Positions 1 through 7,841 of a DNA stretch of 37,712 nucleotides are shown piece by piece. The stretch comes from a virus. Made by a program: the position numbers and the translations under genes. Under the pieces are notes generated by a model, which saw nothing but the letters and a program-made list of their open reading frames with translations, had not been told where the DNA came from and searched no databases. Positions within the stretch are counted from its first letter, which is position 1, and the number at the start of each line of letters is the position of its first letter. The DNA is taken from positions 1-37,712 of the IMG/VR virus record IMGVR_UViG_3300032291_004494; one strand, written 5' to 3'.

Positions 1-213
1 CAGCATACCGCTGGCACCACCCATGATGGGTGCGTTGCCCAAAACGCCTGTCGCGCCACCTGTAATCGGCAAACTGCCGGAACCCGTCGCGGCAAGCGCG
101 ACCGCGCCCGTAGCGGAGCCAGTGAAGGGCAGGCTACCGGAAGCGGCCCCAGAAATCCCACCACCACCACCGCCCGCCACCGCACCCAGCGCAGGCGCGC
201 GAATACGCAGCAT
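1..213 (-). CDS. Gly/Ala-rich repeat protein, N-terminal part (runs off the window)
   Basis: An open minus-strand frame starts at ATG 213, one base after the TGA of the preceding gene (stop at 217-215), and continues past position 1, so only the first 71 residues are seen. After a short start (MLRIRAPALG) comes a Gly run and then a tandem pattern of about 20 residues built on G-S-L-P-(F/I)-T-G-(S/G)-A-T-G and a similar third unit. Such low-complexity beta-type repeats occur in phage tail or surface decoration proteins; that role is an inference from position at the end of the tail-fibre region. I do not recognise the family. The close coupling to the lectin-like gene before it suggests the same transcript. 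Confidence 0.6.
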   Translation of the reverse strand, partial: MLRIRAPALGAVAGGGGGGISGAASGSLPFTGSATGAVALAATGSGSLPITGGATGVLGNAPIMGGASGML

Positions 214-214
214 G

Positions 215-955
215 TCAGGCTCCGATCAGGGGCGGGCGGTTGCGGAAGGGATGGTTGGCGGGAAGGTTGGCATTAAGGCCCCACTTCCACGCAAGGTATC
301 CTTCAATGGTTCTGCGATCTCGCAAGCTTGGCGCGAAAAGTGTAATCACCACCTCTGCGATTTTTCCTCGCCAAGCCCGACCTCCAGCGCCTCGGTCACT
401 TCCAATCCAAAGAGTGGTTTTACTGCCGACCGGTGCGACGCCGTCGACCCACAGAAATGGCGTCGAAATCGTGGGCAACGGAGTCGCAATCGGATCATTG
501 CCATTCAGAAACACCTGACGCGCTGCAAACCAACCGTTCGGAGCCTCTGCGAGGACAAGGTCATCGATGCCGGCATAAGGGTATGACATCAGCGCACTAT
601 AGGCTGTAAAAGGATTTGGCCCTTCCCAATGCGCAACGCCAAAAGCCCTCACCGGGTTGAATGCTGTGCCAGTCCAGGACATTCCACTGTTCAAGGTGGT
701 GCCGTCGGTTCCATAATTTATCGCAGGCCGATTGTTGAACCCGTTTGCGGTATAAATCGGTCTCGGGCCGGCGCCAATCGCGGTCAGGTTTCGTCCGTTA
801 CCGCTTTTGTCTCGCCAGTCCGAGACGCCGCCGCTCACCGTCGTAATGGTGGACAAATCGGCGGCGTCGTACCACGCGGCAAGGCGGAATACGTTCGGCG
901 ACCAAAGCCGCCCCTGCAAGCGCGCCTCGTCGACCGGCGAAACCCCGCGCGGCAT
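215..955 (-). CDS. LamG/concanavalin-like lectin domain protein
   Basis: A 246-residue protein. Near residues 27-60 it shows the typical opening of phage and bacterial LamG-like modules (LAAWYDAADLSTIT, then a W-R-D-K-S-G-N-G-R-N stretch), and it ends with the characteristic helix EGYLAWKWGL followed by LPANHPF. These domains are beta-sandwich, sugar-binding-like folds. No signal peptide or membrane segment is seen. The gene starts one base after the stop of 957-1376 and lies downstream of the tail fibre, so a virion surface or receptor-binding accessory role is inferred. The family assignment is from sequence pattern; the ligand is unknown. Confidence 0.7.
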   Translation of the reverse strand: MPRGVSPVDEARLQGRLWSPNVFRLAAWYDAADLSTITTVSGGVSDWRDKSGNGRNLTAIGAGPRPIYTANGFNNRPAINYGTDGTTLNSGMSWTGTAFNPVRAFGVAHWEGPNPFTAYSALMSYPYAGIDDLVLAEAPNGWFAARQVFLNGNDPIATPLPTISTPFLWVDGVAPVGSKTTLWIGSDRGAGGRAWRGKIAEVVITLFAPSLRDRRTIEGYLAWKWGLNANLPANHPFRNRPPLIGA

Positions 956-956
956 A

Positions 957-1376
957 TTAGGTCACATCCTCGTTGAAGGGACGGACGTAAAGCTCATTCC
1001 CGCTCGCCGGTGTCGAGACGCCTGCGTTGTTGACGACTTGAAAGGTAAGCGGGAAGGGATACAGACGGACCATCGGGAAGGTTACAACCTTTGCGACTGC
1101 GGTTGTCGTAAGTGGCACAGTGTAGCTGTCAAATGGTCCACTATTAAGGTCCGGCGTGTCGGTCCCGTCGCCAGCGTAAACCCGCAACGTGATTGACCCG
1201 CCCGCTGTCGGGGTCAAAGACCCAAGTTTAACAGTGACCGCCGCGTACAGGTCGCGGTTGCTGCTGTTATCGTAGCTGATCGCCGCGCCGGCAGTGCCGT
1301 TTGCCAGCGAGTTGAACGTGGTGCCAGCAAGGTTGGATGACCTTGAACCGGGCGTTGCCCATTTTGCGACGGCCAT
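957..1376 (-). CDS. hypothetical virion-associated beta-rich protein
   Basis: A 139-residue protein beginning MAVAKWATPGS. An in-frame start exists 27 bases further upstream (1403), but ATG 1376 has a good ribosome site (GAGAGGAAG) ending about 8 bases before it and sits one base after the TAA of the previous gene, so I choose it. The sequence is Thr/Ser/Gly-rich with alternating hydrophobic residues (for example YAAVTVKLGSLTPTAGGSI), as expected for a beta-sandwich. No catalytic motif or membrane segment is visible. Its place among the tail-fibre accessory genes suggests a virion or host-range role, which is inference only. Confidence 0.6.
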   Translation of the reverse strand: MAVAKWATPGSRSSNLAGTTFNSLANGTAGAAISYDNSSNRDLYAAVTVKLGSLTPTAGGSITLRVYAGDGTDTPDLNSGPFDSYTVPLTTTAVAKVVTFPMVRLYPFPLTFQVVNNAGVSTPASGNELYVRPFNEDVT

Positions 1377-1377
1377 T

Positions 1378-1866
1378 TTATACACTTCCTCTCTCAAGGC
1401 CAACGCTTCGCGCTGTCACCTCAATGCCGTTTGATTCTGCCCAGGATGGAATTTTCACAGTGCCCGCCAAGATTGCGGCTTTGGTCGCGGGCAAAAGCAA
1501 CCCCATGTCTTCCAACGCCCCAAGCAGGGCCATCACCTGGCCCGCCGCGCCAGGGGCGTTTAGGTCAACGCGCAGATCACGGTCCACGGCGTCCAGCATT
1601 GTTCCAATCGCGATCAAACCCGGCGTTGGAATGGGAATGCTTTGATTGCCCGGCGCGACATCTGCCGGGAAATGGCCGAGCCTCGCGACAATACGCAGCA
1701 TCGCAAGCTCGCCGCTCAGCACGGCGGGCTCTGCGATCGCCCGGCAGGAAAATTCGACCGGAACGGCGGGCAGCGTCGCATCCGGCGCATTCAGCGCATT
1801 CGCCGCTTGCGCATCGGAAAGCGCCGTCATGTCAGGCTGTTGCAGGCGCTCGCTCAGTAAGGTCAT
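1378..1866 (-). CDS. hypothetical phage protein
   Basis: A 162-residue, mostly helical, Ala/Leu-rich protein that I do not recognise. It starts at ATG 1866 after a G-rich stretch (GGGGGTGTGAA) that can serve as ribosome site, and its TAA overlaps the spacer before the next gene. There is no signal peptide, transmembrane segment or known motif. The segment GAAGQVMALLGALEDMGLL looks like an amphipathic helix. It is one of a row of same-strand accessory genes after the tail fibre. A 46-base gap (1867-1912) separates it from the gene before it, with nothing else recognisable in the gap. Confidence 0.55.
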   Translation of the reverse strand: MTLLSERLQQPDMTALSDAQAANALNAPDATLPAVPVEFSCRAIAEPAVLSGELAMLRIVARLGHFPADVAPGNQSIPIPTPGLIAIGTMLDAVDRDLRVDLNAPGAAGQVMALLGALEDMGLLLPATKAAILAGTVKIPSWAESNGIEVTARSVGLERGSV

Positions 1867-1912
1867 TTCACACCCCCATCAGCCCGCTTTACGCGCCAAA
1901 GGGACCAGCACA

Positions 1913-2467
1913 TCACGCGCCGCCCGCGGTAATCGTGAAGGCCGTGATGTTCACCTGCTGGTTCACACCGATAGAATTATTATCGAAGGTCATGTCGGTG
2001 CCCACCTGAATAAAAGCCCAAACCGCCGAGCCGTCTGAAATGGATGCACCGACCCCACTCGGCCCACCCGAGCCAGCAGTGGTGCCCGCTGTGGTGCAGC
2101 GGTAAACGCTCCCGCCATTGTGAGCGTACTCACCCACCACAACCGCCTTCGACGCCTGCCAAGCCATCGAGACGATGCCCTGTACCTTGCACGTACCCGC
2201 CGCCTTGATGCGGAAATGACCCGCGACGCCGCCCGCATCTGCTGCTGCATCCTGCCAAGTGCCGAGAAATGTCTTTGCACCGCTAGCCGCCGCCGCCGCC
2301 CAGTCAGCAGGCAGGTTGATTGTCGCCAGGACCGTGCCGCTGTCTGCGGCTGCCGCATTGGCGGGTACCGCGCCGCTCCTGATTTCAAGCGTCGGCGACA
2401 CCCCGATGTGCGTCTCCATCGCATCCAGGGTTGCGTTCCGCGTCGCTACGTCGAATTGAAAAGCCAT
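1913..2467 (-). CDS. tail-associated protein with carbohydrate-binding-like C-terminus
   Basis: A 184-residue protein. The first ~110 residues resemble a compact phage structural domain (MAFQFDVATRNATLDAMETHIG, then a beta-rich part). Residues ~108-155 match the small aromatic module found on many phage tail and chitinase-type proteins: V-V-G-E-Y-A-H-N-G-G-S-V-Y-R-C, a T-T-A-G stretch, then I-S-D-G-S-A-V-W. That module usually binds glycans. ATG 2467 overlaps the end of the 21-codon ORF before it (TGACATG). A receptor-binding or virion-decoration role is inferred from the module and the position beside the tail fibre. Confidence 0.65.
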   Translation of the reverse strand: MAFQFDVATRNATLDAMETHIGVSPTLEIRSGAVPANAAAADSGTVLATINLPADWAAAAASGAKTFLGTWQDAAADAGGVAGHFRIKAAGTCKVQGIVSMAWQASKAVVVGEYAHNGGSVYRCTTAGTTAGSGGPSGVGASISDGSAVWAFIQVGTDMTFDNNSIGVNQQVNITAFTITAGGA

Positions 2468-2468
2468 G

Positions 2469-2534
2469 TCAAACTGTCCCTTTGGTTGTTGTGGCCGGTC
2501 CGCCCGATGCGAACCCGCCGCCTGTGATCGTCAT
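2469..2534 (-). CDS. 21-residue ORF, translationally coupled
   Basis: A very short frame (starts MTITGGGFASGGP, 21 residues, TGA at 2471-2469) fills the gap between the membrane-protein gene and the carbohydrate-binding-like gene. Its ATG overlaps the upstream stop as ATGA (2534-2531), and its own stop lies one base before the next ATG, so the whole stretch is consistent with a chain of coupled genes. The peptide is Gly/Thr-rich with no recognisable domain. It could be a real mini-gene or just a translated linker; only the tight overlaps support it. Confidence 0.35.
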   Translation of the reverse strand: MTITGGGFASGGPATTTKGTV

Positions 2535-2929
2535 TGCTCACCCATTTTCGCTGGCAACCTGGCCCAGATGCCAAGACCAAGGCCGGTCAGCGCCGCGGCC
2601 AGCACCCAGCTAAACAGCCGCGCATCAACAGCGCCGATGGCGACCGCCAGCGCGGCACCGGCGGCAACAAACGCCGCATCCTGCAAGCAATCCCGCGCCG
2701 CCGCCCAACCAGGGGCGCGCAGGTAATCCGGCAGTTCTTTAAGCAACGCATAGCCCACCGCCACGATGGCGAAGGCCCAGGCGCCCGGCAGCAGGAAGCA
2801 CAGCAACCCCGCCCACACAGCGCCGATCATGGCGTGTGCCAATTGCGCCGCCGCCCAAGCGAACCAATCCGCCTTCTGCGCGCTGGGCTGCGCCAGTTCT
2901 TTCAAAATCAGGCGAAGCTTGCCGATCAT
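2531..2929 (-). CDS. small integral membrane protein
   Basis: A 132-residue protein with a charged N-terminus (MIGKLRLILKELAQPSAQKADW) followed by hydrophobic segments at about 33-60 (AMIGAVWAGLLCFLLPGAWAF and on), 84-100 (AAFVAAGAALAVAIGAV) and 106-123 (FSWVLAAALTGLGLGIW). It therefore probably crosses the inner membrane two to three times. Start and stop overlap both neighbours (ATGA type). It is far from the lysis genes, so a holin role is not obvious; superinfection exclusion or an accessory lysis function are possible. I do not recognise the family. Confidence 0.6.
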   Translation of the reverse strand: MIGKLRLILKELAQPSAQKADWFAWAAAQLAHAMIGAVWAGLLCFLLPGAWAFAIVAVGYALLKELPDYLRAPGWAAARDCLQDAAFVAAGAALAVAIGAVDARLFSWVLAAALTGLGLGIWARLPAKMGEQ

Positions 2930-3438
2930 GCGATGCCGCCCGCCACGGCAAAAACGCCATCAATCTGTTCGTCGGTGGCGATTTCGGCACCTACCACCAG
3001 GGCGAACAGCGGATCAGACCGCAGCATGCGCGTGATACCCGCGAATTTCAGTTCCGCTTCCATCCTTTGTTCTTCCGGCAGGCCAGAAAGCGCCAGCGCA
3101 AAGGCAGGCGGCATGATGCGCTGGCGCACGGCGGCCAGCGCTTCTTCATGGCTGATAAATTCCAGCTTCCAGGCTGCCATCATGAATTGCCAGAAGCTCA
3201 CATCCATGAGGGGCGGCGGCGGTTCTGGGTCTGGTTCGGGCTCGGCAGGCGGCGGCACATCGCGCAGCAGCCACTCGCCAGCTTGCCACATCACCTCCTG
3301 CCCCTCCGCCGGCGTCGGTGGCGCCTCGGCTGTGGCGAAAGCGGGGATGAGCCAGGCTTCGGGCTCGGCAGGCGACGGATCAGCCGAGCCCTGGCCGAGC
3401 AGCGCGCCGCTGGATGGATGGTAATGCCAGATGTCCAT
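2926..3438 (-). CDS. tail-fibre-associated hypothetical protein (possible fibre assembly factor)
   Basis: A 170-residue protein directly after the tail fibre gene, the usual place of tail-fibre assembly chaperones. It starts MDIWHYHPSSGALLGQG, like the N-terminus of several fibre assembly proteins that describe a residue-plus-value beta module. It has a Pro/Glu-rich linker around residues 60-76 (PPPAEPEPDPEPPPP), then a helical C-terminal half (FWQFMMAAWKLEFISHEEA). The chaperone role is inferred from position and architecture, not from a diagnostic motif. Confidence 0.5.
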   Translation of the reverse strand: MDIWHYHPSSGALLGQGSADPSPAEPEAWLIPAFATAEAPPTPAEGQEVMWQAGEWLLRDVPPPAEPEPDPEPPPPLMDVSFWQFMMAAWKLEFISHEEALAAVRQRIMPPAFALALSGLPEEQRMEAELKFAGITRMLRSDPLFALVVGAEIATDEQIDGVFAVAGGIA

Positions 3439-3449
3439 TTAGTGTCTCC

Positions 3450-4466
3450 TCAGAACCTGATGCAGCCGAGCAGCGCGCCGTTGCGCGGCCGGGTCTCGGT
3501 GCCGCCCATCGCATTCGTCGCGCTCTGACGGTTCATGTTGAGCGTGCTGCCGCCCGCGGTCACCGCAAACAGGCCCGGCCCGTCCACCCAGAACGCGTTG
3601 GTGACCTGGCCGTGGGTGTGCGACCGAATTTCATCGGCCTGCCAGCTACCAATCGCGCGGCCCGCATCTACCCCGCGGCCATCGTCCCAGCCGCGGATGA
3701 AGTCCCCGCGCAGGTCCGGAACCCGGAATGTCGTGCTGCCGTCGCCCGTGCTGTAAGCCATGGTCGGGCCGCCGCCAGCGAGCCACGTCGCATCCGACAC
3801 CAGGTTCCCCGACGCCTGCGCATGCGCCCAGAGCCGCGCGAACGCGGTGCGCGACAGCAGCGCGCCATTGCCCTTAATCGCGTTCGGCGGCGCGGTGGTG
3901 GCGGCGATGTAGAACACCGCACCAACGGGCAGGCCGGCGTCATCCAGCCAGAACCAGGAGGACACGCCGTCGGACACCAGCATCATCCGCGCACGGGTGG
4001 GCAGCAGCAGGCTGACCGCGCCGTCGATCAGGTCCGAGCCCGCGCGCTGTATCGTCACGGTGTTCGTTGTGGCGTCGCTCCGCACGAGCAGGAGACGAAG
4101 CGGCCGCCCATTCACCGCCGCCGCCGCGGGCAGCGTGAGGGTGACAGCGCCGCTGCCGGCGTTGACCAGAACCAGACCGGCATCGTCGGCCGTGAGCGTG
4201 GCGTTCGCGGAATATGTGGCCACCCCACCACCAAACAGCCGATCCAGCGATTTCCGCACCTGCGCCAGATCAGCATTGGAAGCGGTGATGCCGCCGCGCA
4301 GGATCACGGCCAGCAATTCTTCCTGGACGCCATTGAACCATTCATACCCAGGCACCGTGGCGGGCTGGCCAGCGCCCGGATTCCCCCCGGTAAAATAACC
4401 AGGTGTGCCGCCTGCCGGCGCCGCTGGCAGGGTCACTACGGCGGAAGATCGGTTAACGCGCTGCAT
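3450..4466 (-). CDS. tail fibre protein with collar domain
   Basis: A 338-residue protein from ATG 4466. The frame is open further upstream, but ATG 4466 is preceded by AAAGGAAC at a good distance and lies 11 bases after the previous stop. The N-terminal part (MQRVNRSSAVVTLPAAP, then NPGAGQPATVPGYEWFNGVQEELLAVI) is the usual baseplate-binding head of short phage fibres. The C-terminal third carries a phage tail collar motif: VPDLRGDFIRGWDDGRG, then IRSHTHGQV, then GGTETRPRNGALLGCIRF. It should form the distal fibre used in host recognition. No invertible segment or invertase gene (as in the Mu G region) is visible in the window. Confidence 0.85.
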   Translation of the reverse strand: MQRVNRSSAVVTLPAAPAGGTPGYFTGGNPGAGQPATVPGYEWFNGVQEELLAVILRGGITASNADLAQVRKSLDRLFGGGVATYSANATLTADDAGLVLVNAGSGAVTLTLPAAAAVNGRPLRLLLVRSDATTNTVTIQRAGSDLIDGAVSLLLPTRARMMLVSDGVSSWFWLDDAGLPVGAVFYIAATTAPPNAIKGNGALLSRTAFARLWAHAQASGNLVSDATWLAGGGPTMAYSTGDGSTTFRVPDLRGDFIRGWDDGRGVDAGRAIGSWQADEIRSHTHGQVTNAFWVDGPGLFAVTAGGSTLNMNRQSATNAMGGTETRPRNGALLGCIRF

Positions 4467-4477
4467 CTGCGGTTCCT

Positions 4478-5797
4478 TTACGCATAGGTGAAAATCGGGA
4501 CGGTATGCGCGGGCGCGAAGCGCCGGATCGCGCATTCATAAGCGCCGGTTCGGAATTGGCTAAGCGGCGTTTCGCAGCCATCAAGGCAAGTGAATTCCAC
4601 CACCCGCAGCGCTCCGCCAGACACCTGGAAGGCATGTGCCCAGGCGTCATCCAGCAGCGGTTGTTCTGCGCTGTCTTCGCAATCATGCGGGCGGAATTCG
4701 TTCAGCGTGACGGTATCGCCCAGTTGCGCCGCCAGGCCGATGATGGCGATGGGTGTGGGTTCAAAGCGTTCGATCAGCCGCGCCAGAATACGCGCTCGGC
4801 GCTCTTCCACGGTCGCGATGAACAGGTTATCCGCGGCGCGGGTGCTGGCGGCTTGCGTGCCCACAGCCGGGAAAATCCGCGATGTGGCCACCGGCCCCAA
4901 CTCATGCTGCGGCGCGCCAATCCGCAGCGTGACATCCACTGTGGCTGTACCACCGCGCAGAATGTCCAAAAACCATTCGCCATAAACCACATTCAGGTCA
5001 GTCGGCGTCCAGGTGACGAAGGTCAATTGATCCGGCAGCGGCGCGGCGTTCGGCGTAAAATTCAGCAGGCCATTTTGCCCGGCAACAACGCTACCAGCGG
5101 CATTCCTACCCTGGATGCCAATGCGGCACCCCGAAATCTGTGAAAGACTACCACTTACCAAGCAGATAAACGCGCTGAAACTGCTTTGCGCGTTGTTCGA
5201 GATGTCAAGACCAAGAAGTGCGTTGCCCAAACGGACGCGTGAAAACGAACCTGAAGTCGCTGTGCCGAAAAACCGCAGATCAAGGTATGGAATGCCACCT
5301 TGTATGCCGCTGCCCATAATTTCACGTGACAGCCCGCCCAAAAATGCTGTGTCCACGTTCCCGGGCAACGTGCCGGGGTTACCCGCCACCGCACCAAGTA
5401 GCGCCGGATTGGTAAAGGCATTCGTCGCCGCCGCTTCCACCAGCACCGCTTCCGTCCGCTGGCCCAGCCCATCATATAAATAACGCGGCTCATCCACCGC
5501 CGCTTCGCGCAGCACGCCCGCGCCATCGAAGTACCAGGCGCGCGATGCACGGCTGAAGCTTTCATTGGGGTAGCATTCATCGGGCAGGCCCAGCGCGCGT
5601 TCCCAATCCGCCAGCATTTCCATGGTGCGTGCCGGGTCACTTTCCAGCAGCAGCGCTTCCACCCGGCCATCTACCCGCGCCAATTCCGCCGCCGGCACGG
5701 AAAGCAGTTGTTCCAGGCGTGAGCCAGGCTCCCGCGCCAGCGCATCACCCGGCGGCAGCAGCCCGATCAGTTGCGAAAGATAGGCGCTGGCATCCAT
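4478..5797 (-). CDS. baseplate protein gp48/YmfQ family (DUF2313) with inserted domain
   Basis: A 439-residue protein. Residues 1-79 (DASAYLSQLIGLLPPGDAL, up to RALGLPDECYPNE) and residues ~330-439 (EERRARILARLIERF, TPIAIIGLAAQLG, ending TVPIFTYA) together form a normal ~190-residue DUF2313 protein, the Mu gp48 / YmfQ baseplate component. Between them (about 80-329, nucleotides ~4811-5560) sits a ~250-residue segment with the signature of a phage lectin-like module (ASRAWYFDGAGVLREAA, then EAVLVEAAATNAFTNPALLG). The insert is visibly richer in A/T than its flanks. The gene follows gp47 by three bases, in the canonical Mu order gp46-gp47-gp48-fibre. Confidence 0.85.
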   Translation of the reverse strand: MDASAYLSQLIGLLPPGDALAREPGSRLEQLLSVPAAELARVDGRVEALLLESDPARTMEMLADWERALGLPDECYPNESFSRASRAWYFDGAGVLREAAVDEPRYLYDGLGQRTEAVLVEAAATNAFTNPALLGAVAGNPGTLPGNVDTAFLGGLSREIMGSGIQGGIPYLDLRFFGTATSGSFSRVRLGNALLGLDISNNAQSSFSAFICLVSGSLSQISGCRIGIQGRNAAGSVVAGQNGLLNFTPNAAPLPDQLTFVTWTPTDLNVVYGEWFLDILRGGTATVDVTLRIGAPQHELGPVATSRIFPAVGTQAASTRAADNLFIATVEERRARILARLIERFEPTPIAIIGLAAQLGDTVTLNEFRPHDCEDSAEQPLLDDAWAHAFQVSGGALRVVEFTCLDGCETPLSQFRTGAYECAIRRFAPAHTVPIFTYA

Positions 5798-5800
5798 GGA

Positions 5801-6850
5801 TCAGGCCCAGGTAACAGTGCCAAGCACCGCAATGGTGCCGGCAGGCAGGGCGATATCGGCGGTGGGTGCCACCAGCAGATGCGCCACTTCCCCCAGCGCG
5901 CCGCTGATGGCGGCCGACATGCGCGATACACGGATCACGCCGCCCGGTTCCGCTTCCCGCACGAAGAAATCGGTCAGTTCAGCCAGCACCGCGGCGCGGA
6001 TCGCAGCCGTATCAACAGCCAGGTCAATCGTCAGCGCCACAGCCTGCGTCGCGGGCGCAAACACCGTCACCGCAGCGGTCACAGGGCGGCGCAGATCAAG
6101 CGCAGCCTGCACCGCCGCCACCAAAGGCCCGCCAGGGATCGCGCCGCCGGTGGTGACAAAGGCCACACCCACCGTGCCCGCGCCAAGCCACAAGGGATAA
6201 ACCCAGACCTTTTCCACACCCGCCACGGCCAGCGCCCAGGTCACATAATCGGCGGCAGCGCCACCGGCAGGCGGTGTCTGGATGCGTTGCAGTAGCCGCG
6301 CGCGCAGGCTCGCATCCGTTTCCGCATCCACGCCCGCCGCAAGCCCGCCAGCGGCCACCACGGCGCTGGGCTGCACGCCAGCAACCGGCGCCACCAATTG
6401 CAGCGCCACACCGGCTTGGGCATTGCCTGCCGCACCCGCCACGCGCGCGGTCACATTGCCCGTGCCAGTGCCACCCCCGCCAATCGTCACATCAGCAGCC
6501 AGCAGAAACCGCGCATCATCGCCGCGCCGCAGCTCAGCGCCCGCCGGCACAACCGCGCCCGCCGTGCCGGTGAAGGTCACCGCGCCGATCGCGGCCGTCG
6601 CGGCGATGCGCGTCAGGCCCCAAATCGCCGCGTGGCGCGCCAGCACTTCATCTTCTGCGGTATCCGGCAGGATTTGCGCCGATGCCCATTCGATGTAGCC
6701 GTGCAATTCGTGGCTGGCGATGGCGATGGACCGCACCAGCACTTCTTCCATGGAACGCCGCAGCCGCGCATCAGCGCCAGGCAGCGCCACCGCGATTTCG
6801 GCGCCCATGCGGTCTCGGATATTTGCGGGTGAAGGGCGGGCAAAGGGCAT
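5801..6850 (-). CDS. baseplate J-like protein (Mu gp47)
   Basis: A 349-residue protein of the baseplate J / gp47 family, which forms the baseplate wedge. Features seen: an N-terminal helical part with the family pattern (AIASHELHGYIEWASAQILPD, slightly shortened here), a beta-rich middle with repeated GTAGAVVPAGAELRR and VTARVAGAAGNAQAG, and VWVYPLWLGAGTVGVAFVTTGG, typical of the C-terminal domain. The length fits Mu gp47 (~360). It lies between the gp46 and gp48 genes with almost no spacer, supporting a single baseplate operon. Confidence 0.9.
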   Translation of the reverse strand: MPFARPSPANIRDRMGAEIAVALPGADARLRRSMEEVLVRSIAIASHELHGYIEWASAQILPDTAEDEVLARHAAIWGLTRIAATAAIGAVTFTGTAGAVVPAGAELRRGDDARFLLAADVTIGGGGTGTGNVTARVAGAAGNAQAGVALQLVAPVAGVQPSAVVAAGGLAAGVDAETDASLRARLLQRIQTPPAGGAAADYVTWALAVAGVEKVWVYPLWLGAGTVGVAFVTTGGAIPGGPLVAAVQAALDLRRPVTAAVTVFAPATQAVALTIDLAVDTAAIRAAVLAELTDFFVREAEPGGVIRVSRMSAAISGALGEVAHLLVAPTADIALPAGTIAVLGTVTWA

Positions 6851-6852
6851 GG

Positions 6853-7275
6853 TCAGAGCCTCATGGTATATTGGCTGGTCGCGATATCGCCCGGGGTCGC
6901 GATGCTCACAGAAAGCCCCAACACCCCGCGCGCCACCCAGGCGGCGGTGACGGAAACGCTGGTGGCCAGCTTCGCTTCCACCAGCCAGGCCAAAGCCTCA
7001 GTCGCGTAATCCTCAGCACGGCGGCGGGTTTCTTCCGTGTGCTTTTCGCGCTTAAGCAGCCAAAGCCGTGAGCCCACGCGGTCTTCCGGGGTGAAGGCAT
7101 CCCCCACCCAGCCGCGCCGGTGGCCTTCGGCGCCGTCATCAGGCCGCGCCCGCGCGTCCAGGAATAGCGACAGCAGAACGGCGGTTTGCAGCCCGTCATC
7201 GCCCGCCAGCGCGCCGGAGGCATTCAGCGCCAGATCAGCGGCGCCCACCCCATCATTCCAGGAAAGCGCAATCAT
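6853..7275 (-). CDS. baseplate protein gp46 family
   Basis: A 140-residue protein matching the phage GP46 family: MIALSWNDGVGAADLAL, LQTAVLLSLFLDARA, and the family hallmark RRGWVGDAF followed by GSRLWLLKREK. In Mu the homologue is a small baseplate wedge/hub component related to T4 gp25-type lysozyme-like proteins. Its start overlaps the end of the gp45 gene by four bases and gp47 follows after two, so the three are translationally coupled. Confidence 0.88.
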   Translation of the reverse strand: MIALSWNDGVGAADLALNASGALAGDDGLQTAVLLSLFLDARARPDDGAEGHRRGWVGDAFTPEDRVGSRLWLLKREKHTEETRRRAEDYATEALAWLVEAKLATSVSVTAAWVARGVLGLSVSIATPGDIATSQYTMRL

Positions 7276-7841
7276 GGCTGCATAAGCGGGCTAGGCCCCG
7301 CGCCCCCGGCATGGGTGTGGCTATTGTAATCCGCGCGCATCCCATTCATGGACATGCCACCGGAAGCCGCGTTGTCGCGGATATCGCCCAGCACATCCAA
7401 GGCATTGGTCACTTCCACCAAAGGCGCTTGAAGGGTGATCTTAGTGTCGGCTTTGATCGTTATTTCATCACCCTCAATTTCGATGGTGCGATCCGCCTTC
7501 AACGTGATCTTGTGGCCGGTCTGGTGCGAATAGATGCAGACATCGCCGGGTTGCATGCCTGTCGGGCGGTGGCGCCTGTCATCCACGCCAATGATCACAG
7601 GATGATCGCGGTTGCCGCCCACGCACACCACCAGGACATCGGCGCCTGCCATGGGCACAGCACTTAAGCCATACGGTTGGATGCGTTCCACATTGTCGCG
7701 CGTTTCGCCGGCCAGCAGCGTCACCTGGCTGCGTTGCAAGCCATCGGCGTCATTCACCGGACCCAGCGTGCCACGGCCAATCGCCAGCATCACGCGGCGT
7801 TGCAGCGGCGCCATGAAGCGCTTCATATCGTCCATGTTCAT
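7272..7841 (-). CDS. baseplate assembly / membrane-piercing spike protein (gpV, Mu gp45)
   Basis: A 189-residue spike protein. It begins with an OB-fold type region (MKRFMAPLQRRVMLAIGRG, then QRSQVTLLAGETRDNVERIQ), continues with a repetitive beta-helix stretch (KITLKADRTIEIEGDEITIK) and ends with YNSHTHAGGAG. The H-T-H near the C-terminus matches the His-x-His metal-binding apex known from P2 gpV and Mu gp45. It acts as the trimeric tip that pierces the outer membrane. Start and stop overlap neighbours as ATGA. Confidence 0.9.
   Translation of the reverse strand: MNMDDMKRFMAPLQRRVMLAIGRGTLGPVNDADGLQRSQVTLLAGETRDNVERIQPYGLSAVPMAGADVLVVCVGGNRDHPVIIGVDDRRHRPTGMQPGDVCIYSHQTGHKITLKADRTIEIEGDEITIKADTKITLQAPLVEVTNALDVLGDIRDNAASGGMSMNGMRADYNSHTHAGGAGPSPLMQP

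Noticed and set aside
3414-4487. Plus-strand open frame (357 codons) opposite the tail fibre gene
   Set aside because: Antisense to a clear collar-domain tail fibre; Arg/Ala-rich and without motifs.
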